Under the pieces are notes generated by a model. That model was given only the letters and a program-made list of their open reading frames with translations. It was not told where the DNA came from and searched no databases. From a virus, in the IMG/VR virus record IMGVR_UViG_3300027749_003452, positions 1 to 21,590 of that record: a stretch of DNA of 21,590 bases. One strand, given 5' to 3'. Below are positions 14,328 to 20,130 of the stretch, in pieces (within the stretch, counting starts at the first letter, position 1; the number at the start of each line of letters is the position of its first letter). The translations under genes were made by a program, and so were the position numbers.

Positions 14328-14356
14328 ATTATACAGCCTTACGACATGGTTGTCAA
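14328..14356 (-). promoter_or_regulatory. perfect consensus sigma70 promoter for the 83-aa to ferredoxin operon
   Basis: Minus strand TTGACA (14351-14356), 17-nt spacer, TATAAT (14328-14333): every consensus base and the optimal spacing. The start codon of the first gene follows after 7 nt. Confidence 0.92.
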
Positions 14357-14412
14357 ATAATTGTCTGCAGTTTGACAATCTTAATTGAATTATTTCTGGC
14401 TATTAGATTAAA

Positions 14413-14420
14413 AATAAATA
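14413..14420 (+). promoter_or_regulatory. possible late-type promoter box for the radical SAM gene
   Basis: AATAAATA ends 4 nt before the ATG of the radical SAM gene. It resembles the T4 late -10 element, but such A/T words are frequent here, so support is weak. A TTGACA at about 14369-14374 has no matching -10 at normal spacing. Confidence 0.3.
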
Positions 14421-14424
14421 GGGT

Positions 14425-16479
14425 ATGAGTTTAGATCAAAAAAAGCATATTCCTATTTTAACAGGAAAAGAACACTCCACACACCCGTCTGGACAAACAG
14501 CTAGTTTACCTGAATTAGATAAACTGTTTAATGATCCCACTCAACCCGAATCTAAAGATGTTATTGCTGCCAGAGGATTATTAAAGTATGCCAAATCAAG
14601 GCCGCAGGCCAATTTGTCCGACGTTGTAATTACTCACGAGATCACAAGATCCACTCACATTGCACTGGTCATGATGCCAAAATGGGCAATATACTTTGCT
14701 CCATATAATATTGCTCGGTTATCGGCAGTGACCAAGGCAGCCGGATACAAAACGTCGGTGCGAGACTACAACATTGAAACTTGGCATCGATTAAAAGGTG
14801 TTTTGGATGAGGATCCGTACAACGGGCACGGGTCAAAAGATTATTTGTGGTTGAATGAAATGTATGAGAACAAACTCAAACCATATGTAACCCCATTATT
14901 AGAAGAGTATTTAGAAGAGTTAGTGAGTCTTAACCCAGATGTTGTTGGATTTAGTTTGTACTATACAAATGTGATACCTACTTTTTGGATGGCAGAACAA
15001 CTCAAACAAAGATTGCCCAATGTCAAGATTATTGGTGGCGGAAGTCATCTCCAATGGCATGATGAAAACAGTGGTGGGCGCTATCCCAATTTTGATCATG
15101 TGATCAAAGGTGAAGCCGAAGAACTGCTTTTAGAAATGCTAGACAAAATAGATACCGGAAACCCACTCACACAGTATCAGTATAATTCAGATTTTGGTCG
15201 CCGTATTAACTTAGATACCTTGCCATTTCCTGATTACAGCGACATGGATGTAAAGCGTTATTTGGTACCTAACGCTATCAGTTCTGAGATCAGTAGAGGG
15301 TGTGTTGCCAAGTGTGCATTTTGTGCCGAGACATTATTTTGGAAATATCGCGGTCGGCAGGCTCCGAGAATTTTAGAAGAAGTTGAACAACAATATCATA
15401 GATACGGCACCAATATGTTTTGGTTCATTGACAGTCTTGTTAATGGTAATCCTGAGGAACTTCGGGACTTTGCTGTGGGTGTGGTTGAACGTGGTCTTGA
15501 AATCAACTGGAAAGGATATGCCCGATGTGATGATCGCATGGACTATGCTTACTTAAAAGATCTCAAGGTCAGCGGATGTGTTGATCTTAATTTTGGTATT
15601 GAATCTGGTAGTCAATCAGTTCTTGACGCTATGAAAAAGAATACCAAAGTGCATGTGGTGGAAAGAAATCTTCAAGATTGTAAAAAATTAAACATAAGTT
15701 GTTCTACCAATTGGATGCTGGGATTCCCTGGAGAAGCATCCAATGATTTTGCCAAGACTATGACACTGGCCTGGCGCCTCCAGTCCTGTATAGCAACCAT
15801 GTCACGACAGGCCATGAATTTGGGACCAAGTCGAGTTGCCAATGATCCAGAAAAATACAATGTACACCCTAAACATTTCTTGGGAGTATGGGCCACAAAC
15901 GATCATAGTAATACCAAACTTCATCGATTGATACGTGTAAAGTCGTTTAATATATTAACCGAACAAATGCCAGTTTACAGTAAAATTGACGGTGACAAAT
16001 ATTCTCGCAACAATCTAAATGAATTTTCTTTACATTTAAATAACTCATTTAATTTTGACGTTACATTTGAAAATCAAATTACAAGAAAAGAACTATCCAA
16101 TTATCTTGATGTACCTTATGAAGATTTTGATTACGAAATAATCAAAGATCCCGGTCTTGACTCGGTATTCAAACGCACAGTTGTAAATGAAATATGGCCG
16201 TTATTTAGAACATTATGGCGCAGTAGAAAAAAATCAGCAATGAAGATGTTTGTTAAGTTTGATCCAAGTTGGGATTATAACAATCACGGCAGCGCATTAG
16301 GTGGTGATAATTTTACGGCTATTTATAATTTTGAAATTGACAACAACCAACAATGGCAAGCCAGTTGCCGGTTGCAATTTAATGCACCCGAAAATCCATA
16401 TCTTCCCTGGGGAATAGATTCTGATACATTAGACTTTGAGCTTGAGCTTGACTGGACCGGTAGCGGGCAATGGGATTAA
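14425..16479 (+). CDS. cobalamin-binding-type radical SAM protein (684 aa)
   Basis: Residues about 75-245 look like a B12-binding Rossmann-type domain: PYNIARLSAVTKAAGYKTSV (93-112), PDVVGFSLYYTN (171-182), VKIIGGGSHLQW (200-211) and DHVIKGEAEELLLEML (224-239). The radical SAM core starts at about 285 with SRGCVAKCAFCAE, whose Cys293, Cys297 and Cys300 should ligate the [4Fe-4S] cluster. It continues with FIDSLVNG, NWKGYARCD, GIESGSQSVLDAMKKN and NWMLGFPGE. The C-terminal 200 residues (about 480-684) are of no recognised family and end in an acidic beta-rich stretch (DTLDFELELDWTGSGQWD). Class B radical SAM enzymes include methylases and cyclases. It is the only large plus-strand gene, monocistronic, and ends by stop overlap with a convergent gene. 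Substrate unknown. Confidence 0.88.
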   Translation: MSLDQKKHIPILTGKEHSTHPSGQTASLPELDKLFNDPTQPESKDVIAARGLLKYAKSRPQANLSDVVITHEITRSTHIALVMMPKWAIYFAPYNIARLSAVTKAAGYKTSVRDYNIETWHRLKGVLDEDPYNGHGSKDYLWLNEMYENKLKPYVTPLLEEYLEELVSLNPDVVGFSLYYTNVIPTFWMAEQLKQRLPNVKIIGGGSHLQWHDENSGGRYPNFDHVIKGEAEELLLEMLDKIDTGNPLTQYQYNSDFGRRINLDTLPFPDYSDMDVKRYLVPNAISSEISRGCVAKCAFCAETLFWKYRGRQAPRILEEVEQQYHRYGTNMFWFIDSLVNGNPEELRDFAVGVVERGLEINWKGYARCDDRMDYAYLKDLKVSGCVDLNFGIESGSQSVLDAMKKNTKVHVVERNLQDCKKLNISCSTNWMLGFPGEASNDFAKTMTLAWRLQSCIATMSRQAMNLGPSRVANDPEKYNVHPKHFLGVWATNDHSNTKLHRLIRVKSFNILTEQMPVYSKIDGDKYSRNNLNEFSLHLNNSFNFDVTFENQITRKELSNYLDVPYEDFDYEIIKDPGLDSVFKRTVVNEIWPLFRTLWRSRKKSAMKMFVKFDPSWDYNNHGSALGGDNFTAIYNFEIDNNQQWQASCRLQFNAPENPYLPWGIDSDTLDFELELDWTGSGQWD

Positions 16480-16724
16480 TCTAAATAAATGTGCCGTCTC
16501 GACCAAGTGTCCCATACTGTGATTGCATCTATGCTATGAGTCCAGGTCACTCTAAATTGCTCAAACGCATGTTGGTCATGAAGCATCATTCGATTACCAG
16601 TAATAGTAGCATGATTGATTCGGTTTGCTTTAATCCAAGTTCTAAATAAGTTTTCAGCTTGGTTGTTGTTGCGCAAGATCACAATGTACAGTGGTTCCAC
16701 TGCACGGTAAGAAGTTATGGTCAT
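16476..16724 (-). CDS. small phage protein of unknown function (82 aa), convergent with the radical SAM gene
   Basis: A short Arg/His-rich alpha/beta protein. Its block YIVILRNNNQAENLFRTWIK and later NRMMLHDQHAFEQFRVTW faintly echoes the terminal DExxAVMFALxW motif of the tandem small proteins at 9389-10103, so it could be a distant relative with a C-terminal extension. It overlaps the next-door gene by TAATG. Its TAA stop is interleaved with the TAA of the radical SAM gene. Confidence 0.7.
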   Translation of the reverse strand: MTITSYRAVEPLYIVILRNNNQAENLFRTWIKANRINHATITGNRMMLHDQHAFEQFRVTWTHSIDAITVWDTWSRRHIYLD

Positions 16725-16972
16725 TAATGGATGGTAGCACCGTCTGGTACTTTTGTTGTACCTTTATTTAATTCCGCCATCATGGTGGCAAAAGTTTCAT
16801 CAAGCTCAAGTAACTCGTTGTCATGTTTGGCGGCCTTTTCGTCATCCACACCCAACAGGCGCATCATGGCACCCACTTGGACTCTTTTGATTCCGTTGTC
16901 ATAGAGTACAGCCATAACGTCGAGCATGATGTTTTTGATACGCTCGTGTAAGATATCATGTTGTTCTTGCAT
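16724..16972 (-). CDS. small acidic phage protein of unknown function (82 aa)
   Basis: A helical, acidic protein: IKNIMLDVMAVLYDNGIKRV, QVGAMMRLLGVDDEKA and ELDETFATMMAELNK. The layout (helix, a short VGAMMRLLG loop, acidic helix and polar tail) is one I have seen in conserved hypothetical proteins of T4-like phages. First gene after the terminator at 17005-17032. Only a weak -10-like TACAAT lies before it, so its promoter is unclear. Confidence 0.7.
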   Translation of the reverse strand: MQEQHDILHERIKNIMLDVMAVLYDNGIKRVQVGAMMRLLGVDDEKAAKHDNELLELDETFATMMAELNKGTTKVPDGATIH

Positions 16973-17004
16973 AGTATTAATTATTGTATCAAATCAAAAG
17001 CCAC

Positions 17005-17032
17005 AAAAAAGCGGCTCAAAAGCCGCCTTTTT
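17005..17032 (-). terminator. rho-independent terminator, able to act on both strands
   Basis: GCGGCT-CAAA-AGCCGC (17011-17026) is a perfect 6-bp GC-rich stem with a 4-nt loop. On the minus strand it is followed by six T, and on the plus strand by C and five T. It lies 14 nt after the stop of the 118-codon gene and should end that transcript. Confidence 0.92.
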
Positions 17033-17045
17033 GGCACTTAACCAA

Positions 17046-17387
17046 TTAAGCCTTCACAGCAGATTTGGCAGTTGCTTTTGACGCAGAGGCTTTGACACCT
17101 TTACCTGCGACTTTGACTTCGCCTTTCTTGACGAGCTTGGTCTTCTCTGACAGTTTGTTGGCTACAGCATAGCCAGCGTCGCCGTCAGTAATGCCCTGTT
17201 CAGTTAAGAACTGAAGAGCTTCCAACTTGGTCATTGCACTGGGCAATTCAACCAAGTTGATGTTAGTGCATCCAGACTTGTTAAGGATCTTGATGCGGGC
17301 TACCAAGTCGTTCGCAAAGCGAGCCTTGGTAGTACCATCGGAATTTGTAGCGGTACCTGCTACTGTAAAGAGTTTGTCTGCTGACAT
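17046..17387 (-). CDS. small phage protein with basic Ala/Lys-rich tail (113 aa)
   Basis: The start at 17387 has AAAGG 7 nt upstream; a TTG 15 nt earlier would add five residues. Residues 1-72 are a small folded part (MSADKLFTVAGTATNSDGTT, then KARFANDLVARIKILNKSGC and LPSAMTKLEALQFLTEQGI). Residues 73-113 become Lys/Ala/Val-rich (KLSEKTKLVKKGEVKVAGKG, then VKASASKATAKSAVKA), a histone-like disordered tail that could contact nucleic acid. The first part is one I associate with a conserved protein of large aquatic phages. It is a single-gene unit with its own promoter and terminator, probably highly expressed. Confidence 0.8.
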   Translation of the reverse strand: MSADKLFTVAGTATNSDGTTKARFANDLVARIKILNKSGCTNINLVELPSAMTKLEALQFLTEQGITDGDAGYAVANKLSEKTKLVKKGEVKVAGKGVKASASKATAKSAVKA

Positions 17388-17455
17388 AGTGTTGCCTTTC
17401 AAAGTTGCCTAAAGTTTAAAAAATTATGTTTTGCATTCCTGCTTAACATACCCAA

Positions 17456-17484
17456 ATTATAGCATAGAACGGTATTGGAGTCAA
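17456..17484 (-). promoter_or_regulatory. strong sigma70-type promoter with extended -10, for the basic-tailed protein
   Basis: Minus strand TTGACT (17479-17484), 17-nt spacer ending TGC, TATAAT (17456-17461). The transcript would have a leader of about 60 nt, unlike the very short leaders elsewhere in the window. Confidence 0.88.
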
Positions 17485-17521
17485 CCATTTTTTGCAATAA
17501 TTTTGGTTCGATTTGCCCGTT

Positions 17522-17650
17522 TTACTGGGCGAGTTCCTTGCTTTGCGTTTGGATGGTTTGGACGCCCTTGTCAAACATTCGGGCAATGCCCGAGAATCCA
17601 ACTGCACTGACCACCAAACCCAAAATGAATCCAATTATGATTTTACCCAT
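17522..17650 (-). CDS. tiny single-helix membrane protein (42 aa)
   Basis: Start at 17650 is fixed by AAGGAG 7 nt upstream. Residues 2-20 (GKIIIGFILGLVVSAVGFS) form one hydrophobic helix, with residues 24-42 polar and Gln/Lys-rich. I recognise the pattern as a recurrent small protein of aquatic phages. It follows the small lipoprotein gene by 1 nt, so the two are co-translated and may form an envelope pair. No terminator is evident after it. Confidence 0.75.
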   Translation of the reverse strand: MGKIIIGFILGLVVSAVGFSGIARMFDKGVQTIQTQSKELAQ

Positions 17651-17651
17651 T

Positions 17652-17792
17652 TCAATTCTCCTTACGATTAAACACACGAACAAATTCTTGATGTAGCCCT
17701 GCAATGTCTTCCTGGACTCCGGTGCGGACTGTATCCACTACGGCACAGGCACTCATAACAGATACTGAAATTAATACAAACGCTGTTTTCAT
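17652..17792 (-). CDS. small lipoprotein candidate (46 aa)
   Basis: Missed by size-limited gene finding. The start ATG at 17792 overlaps the previous stop as ATGA, and the stop is at 17652-17654. The N-terminus MKTAFVLISVSVMSAC is a short Lys-led hydrophobic segment ending with Ser-Ala-Cys16, a lipobox-like site with Met in place of the usual Leu at -3. The mature part would be 31 residues (CAVVDTVRTGVQEDIAGLHQ and then EFVRVFNRKEN), small and helical. It could be an outer- or inner-membrane lipoprotein acting in superinfection exclusion or lysis (o-spanin-like). Function is inferred only from size and location. Confidence 0.7.
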   Translation of the reverse strand: MKTAFVLISVSVMSACAVVDTVRTGVQEDIAGLHQEFVRVFNRKEN

Positions 17793-18568
17793 TCTGTTAT
17801 GACCACTCGGTTCAGTTGGGTGGTACCATCACGCAGGCTTTTGACAGTACCGCGGATTTGATAACTGTCACCTGCTGGCAGTTCTCTACGATATGCAAAA
17901 AACACAGCCGAGTTGTTGGGAGTCACAGCAGTCACATACCAAGTGTTCCATTTCACACTGAAAAACGATTTGATCACTTCAATGTCAGTATCCACTTTTG
18001 TGCCAACTGTGCCCATGTAGTCGCCTGAGGTAGCACGTACACGCTCTTGTTCTGCAATGCGAGCCAGGCTTCGTTGGTGGCTGGCAGGTAAACTTGCGAC
18101 CACAGCCATTTCATAGCGATGTTTCGCAGTATCAAATTCTTCTGCCACAGCCAAACACTTGCTGATGGCCATGTCAAACTCACCAAGTTTGTTTTTTAAT
18201 GCACGGAATGTGATATCGTTTTGCAGGAATTTACGGCAATCTTGTGCTTGTGCAATATCTTCCACAGTAAGCACAGCCGGATTGGCCAGAATGTCTAACA
18301 TGATACTACGGTTGCTCCGGCGAGCCAGTTGTTTGCCAGTGGCCTCATGCTCGGGTAATTCTGCTTCATCATGTTTGACGTAAGAACCATTCATGCGTTG
18401 AGCCGCCACTGCCGCCGCCCACACATTGTCCACCGAGTGTTTGACGCTGATTTTCTTTGCACGTGGCTTCCAGGTGCGAGTGGCAGTTGTTTCATCTGAG
18501 TCGGATGCTGAATTCATGAGTTGGATGTCTTGCTTGGACATGTGGGTTGCATCTACAAAATCTGACAT
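17789..18568 (-). CDS. phage protein with possible C-terminal OB-type domain (259 aa)
   Basis: The start at 18568 is fixed by AAGGAG 7 nt upstream; an open frame continues upstream but would run through the adjacent gene. The N-terminal half is Lys/Arg-rich and Ala-rich (TRTWKPRAKKISVKHSVDNV). The middle (about 85-165) is helical. The C-terminal 65 residues (VIKSFFSVKWNTWYVTAVTP, then NNSAVFFAYRRELPAGDSYQ and IRGTVKSLRDGTTQLNRVVI) form a predicted beta-barrel with the Gly-Thr-Val-K..rDG.tQLN.V pattern I associate with OB-like domains in phage proteins. A nucleic-acid-binding role is likely but not shown. It is the first gene of a unit with the lipoprotein and tiny membrane protein. Confidence 0.75.
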   Translation of the reverse strand: MSDFVDATHMSKQDIQLMNSASDSDETTATRTWKPRAKKISVKHSVDNVWAAAVAAQRMNGSYVKHDEAELPEHEATGKQLARRSNRSIMLDILANPAVLTVEDIAQAQDCRKFLQNDITFRALKNKLGEFDMAISKCLAVAEEFDTAKHRYEMAVVASLPASHQRSLARIAEQERVRATSGDYMGTVGTKVDTDIEVIKSFFSVKWNTWYVTAVTPNNSAVFFAYRRELPAGDSYQIRGTVKSLRDGTTQLNRVVITE

Positions 18569-18578
18569 TGTGGGCTCC

Positions 18579-18797
18579 TTAGAAATAAAAGGCGGTTTTA
18601 AAATCCAAGCGACTGTAAACAATCTCTCGCACTTCGGTATCCATTGCTTCAGCAAAGTCTTCACGCTTGGCAAGGTTTTCCAGTTCCTTGTAAACTTGTG
18701 GCCAATCCATTTTGAGAATTTTAGCACTACGAACGATTGCGTCAACTGCATCGTTACCAAAGTCACTGAACATTCCAAAATCTTTTGTTGCAATCAT
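18579..18797 (-). CDS. small phage protein of unknown function (72 aa)
   Basis: Start at 18797 has AAGGAG 7 nt upstream; the ATG at 18827 lies before the predicted transcription start and is therefore rejected. The protein is helical with the pattern MFSDFGNDAVDAIVRSAKIL, then MDWPQVYKELENLAKREDFAEAM, split here as MDWPQVYKELENLA and KREDFAEAM. I remember this from small conserved proteins of large phages. No motif gives a function. The leader is about 25 nt. Confidence 0.75.
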   Translation of the reverse strand: MIATKDFGMFSDFGNDAVDAIVRSAKILKMDWPQVYKELENLAKREDFAEAMDTEVREIVYSRLDFKTAFYF

Positions 18798-18827
18798 TTG
18801 CGGCTCCTTGTTTGTGTTCGTGTCCAT

Positions 18828-18856
18828 ATTATAGCATTTCGGGAATTATTGGTCAA
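18828..18856 (-). promoter_or_regulatory. strong sigma70-type promoter with extended -10
   Basis: Minus strand TTGACC (18851-18856), 17-nt spacer AATAATTCCCGAAATGC, TATAAT (18828-18833). The TGA stop of the upstream 109-aa gene (18853-18855) lies within the -35 box. Confidence 0.9.
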
Positions 18857-19182
18857 CCTCTTGCAATACGATATGTAATGCCTTGATCGGTTAGTACTTT
18901 AGTAATACCACCCGACTTTTCATAATCTTGCTCGAGCAATTTTAATATCTTGCTGTCTTTAACACGAGCCTGATCCAATTTGATAGTGACAAATTTTTGG
19001 CGATAAGTGATAAAAATGTTTTTGGCACTGTACACCATCTCAAGTCCCAACTTGATACGTTCGGCACGAATCTTTTGAGCTTCAGTGTAGAGTGTGCTTG
19101 CCGCATAACTTTTAATTGCGGCATCTCTTGCGGCTATCCATTTAAACGGTGCTTCTTTTGTGTCGAGTTCGAATGCTTTCAT
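18853..19182 (-). CDS. phage protein of unknown function (109 aa)
   Basis: Start supported by GAGG 6 nt before the ATG. The protein is basic and helical in the first half (IAARDAAIKSYAASTLYTEA, then QKIRAERIKLGLEMVYSAKN), then has IFITYRQKFVTIKLDQARVK and a short tail ending ITYRIARG. Not recognised. Its last codons and stop overlap the next promoter's -35, so gene and promoter form a packed unit. Confidence 0.7.
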   Translation of the reverse strand: MKAFELDTKEAPFKWIAARDAAIKSYAASTLYTEAQKIRAERIKLGLEMVYSAKNIFITYRQKFVTIKLDQARVKDSKILKLLEQDYEKSGGITKVLTDQGITYRIARG

Positions 19183-19211
19183 TTGGGCCTCTGTTTGCTG
19201 TTTATGTCCTT

Positions 19212-19240
19212 ATTATAGCATTTCGGGATTATTTGGTCAA
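19212..19240 (-). promoter_or_regulatory. strong sigma70-type promoter with extended -10 inside an inverted repeat
   Basis: Minus strand TTGACC (19235-19240), 17-nt spacer AAATAATCCCGAAATGC, TATAAT (19212-19217). An 11-bp inverted repeat (19216-19226 with 19241-19251, TAGCATTTCGG/CCGAAATGCTA) brackets the -35 and touches the -10. Confidence 0.9.
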
Positions 19241-19250
19241 CCGAAATGCT

Positions 19251-19275
19251 AGTACTACAAAAGTACTACTTTTGT
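19251..19275. repeat. hairpin-bearing 25-bp repeat, copy A
   Basis: AGTACTACAAAAGTACTACT followed by TTTGT. It matches 19851-19875 at 23 of 25 positions. Confidence 0.85.
19257..19275 (-). terminator. small hairpin across the stop codon of the 174-aa gene
   Basis: ACAAAAG-TACTA-CTTTTGT gives a perfect 7-bp stem with a 5-nt loop that contains the TAG stop. It is A+T-rich and lacks a long U-run, so termination may be weak. The same element recurs at 19858-19874. Confidence 0.55.
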
Positions 19276-19790
19276 GCTGCCAAATTCTGCTGGATATCTT
19301 CTGTTGCCAGGGCATCTGCAAGGAACTCCAAGTCATCCGTGCCCTGCTTGACATACCACACACCGTCTTTCATAAGGTATGCATACTCTGCGCCACAATT
19401 GTCGTAGAACTCTAGAAAGTCGTCCCAACTAGTCAGGGTTTTAAAATCACATCCGGTCTCGCCGCGATCACGATCGTAAAAAGTACACCAACCTGCTTCT
19501 TTGGCGGCTTCATATGCCGCTTCGGTTTCGGCTTTGATTTGGTTTTGTTCTTCTTCAGTCAATGCCTTGAACTCTTCGTCCTCAGTCACAAACGGACTGA
19601 ACGTATGCTTACTGCCGATTGTGGTGCCAAGGCTACTCAAGTCGCCCAGTGTCACAAGATGGTTGGCTTTGCTTGAGTCGTAATGGTCCAACAAAATACG
19701 TCCATTGTGATCTAGATAACCGTCCCAATGACAATATACTGCTTTAGCATTACCACCATGATACACACCAATCACACTTCTTGTACCCAT
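19266..19790 (-). CDS. conserved phage protein of unknown function (174 aa)
   Basis: Begins MGTRSVIGVYHGGNAKAVYC followed by HWDGYLDHNGRILLDHY. This opening (MGTRS.I.V...G..K.VYCHWDGYL..NG..L) is one I know from a protein found in many phages and some bacteria, with no established role. The middle is acidic (TEDEEFKALTEEEQNQIKAE), and the C-terminal part has WCTFYDRDRGETGCDF and GAEYAYLMKDGVWYV. Cys-His-Trp near residues 20-22 and FYDRDRGE could be functional. AGGAG lies 7 nt before the ATG. Confidence 0.8.
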   Translation of the reverse strand: MGTRSVIGVYHGGNAKAVYCHWDGYLDHNGRILLDHYDSSKANHLVTLGDLSSLGTTIGSKHTFSPFVTEDEEFKALTEEEQNQIKAETEAAYEAAKEAGWCTFYDRDRGETGCDFKTLTSWDDFLEFYDNCGAEYAYLMKDGVWYVKQGTDDLEFLADALATEDIQQNLAAQK

Positions 19791-19822
19791 TTTTGACTCC
19801 TGTTTTGTTACTGTATGTCCAT

Positions 19823-19851
19823 ATTATAGCATTTTAGGAATATTCGGTCAA
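19823..19851 (-). promoter_or_regulatory. strong sigma70-type promoter with extended -10
   Basis: Minus strand TTGACC (19846-19851), 17-nt spacer GAATATTCCTAAAATGC, TATAAT (19823-19828). Followed by a short leader whose GGACATA beginning is shared with the promoter at 19212-19240. Confidence 0.9.
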
Positions 19852-19875
19852 GTACTACAAAAGTATTACTTTTGG
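19851..19875. repeat. hairpin-bearing 25-bp repeat, copy B
   Basis: AGTACTACAAAAGTATTACT followed by TTTGG. Same element as 19251-19275, exactly 600 bp away, joined to another early promoter. Confidence 0.85.
19858..19874 (-). terminator. small hairpin across the stop codon of the 63-aa gene
   Basis: CAAAAG-TATTA-CTTTTG forms a 6-bp stem with a 5-nt loop that contains the TAA stop of the 63-aa gene. No long U-run follows. Confidence 0.5.
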
Positions 19876-20057
19876 TCCATGAGTTTAATAAAGTTGGAAA
19901 ATACAGCCAGCATTTCTTCCGGGTTTTGTTGCTTGACACAGGCGGCCACCGTGCCTTGCTGTCGGAATTTTTCTGCTGATTTTTCACAGTCAGGAAGACT
20001 GTTAAATTGTCCCACGCTCTGTACAGAGGTGCTCATGACCAAAATTATGTTCCACAT
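19866..20057 (-). CDS. small protein with a hydrophobic N-terminus and two cysteines (63 aa)
   Basis: Start supported by AGGAG 7 nt before the ATG. The N-terminus MWNIILVMSTSVQSVGQF is hydrophobic and could be a short signal, but lacks a basic n-region. Cys24 (LPDCEKSAEKF) and Cys40 (GTVAACVKQQ) could pair in an oxidising compartment. The overall pattern (hydrophobic start, F.sL..C......Q..G..A.CV.Q) is one I have seen in small phage proteins. Role unknown. Confidence 0.65.
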   Translation of the reverse strand: MWNIILVMSTSVQSVGQFNSLPDCEKSAEKFRQQGTVAACVKQQNPEEMLAVFSNFIKLMDQK

Positions 20058-20083
20058 TGGAGTTCTCCTATTTCAATACTTGT

Positions 20084-20112
20084 ATTATATAGGAAATTGT
20101 GATTTTGGTCAA
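20084..20112 (-). promoter_or_regulatory. sigma70-type promoter for the 63-aa gene
   Basis: Minus strand TTGACC (20107-20112), 17-nt spacer, TATAAT (20084-20089). The -35 sits at the centre of TTTTGGT-CA-ACCAAAA (20103-20118), a 7-bp inverted repeat. Confidence 0.85.
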
Positions 20113-20130
20113 CCAAAAGGCCGCAAACAA

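Noticed and set aside
17508-17545. GGTTCGATTTGCCC resembling a tRNA T-loop, and a GCCC/GGGC stem
   Set aside because: No acceptor stem, anticodon arm or CCA-compatible end could be built around it, and the stem lies on the end of the 42-aa gene without a U-run.
18569-18793. N-terminal extension of the 259-aa protein upstream of 18568
   Set aside because: It overlaps the 72-aa gene in another frame, while the ATG at 18568 has an ideal AAGGAG ribosome site and starts a sensible protein.
18798-18827. ATG at 18827 as the start of the 72-aa gene
   Set aside because: It overlaps the end of the -10 region and would lie before the predicted transcript start; the ATG at 18797 has AAGGAG.
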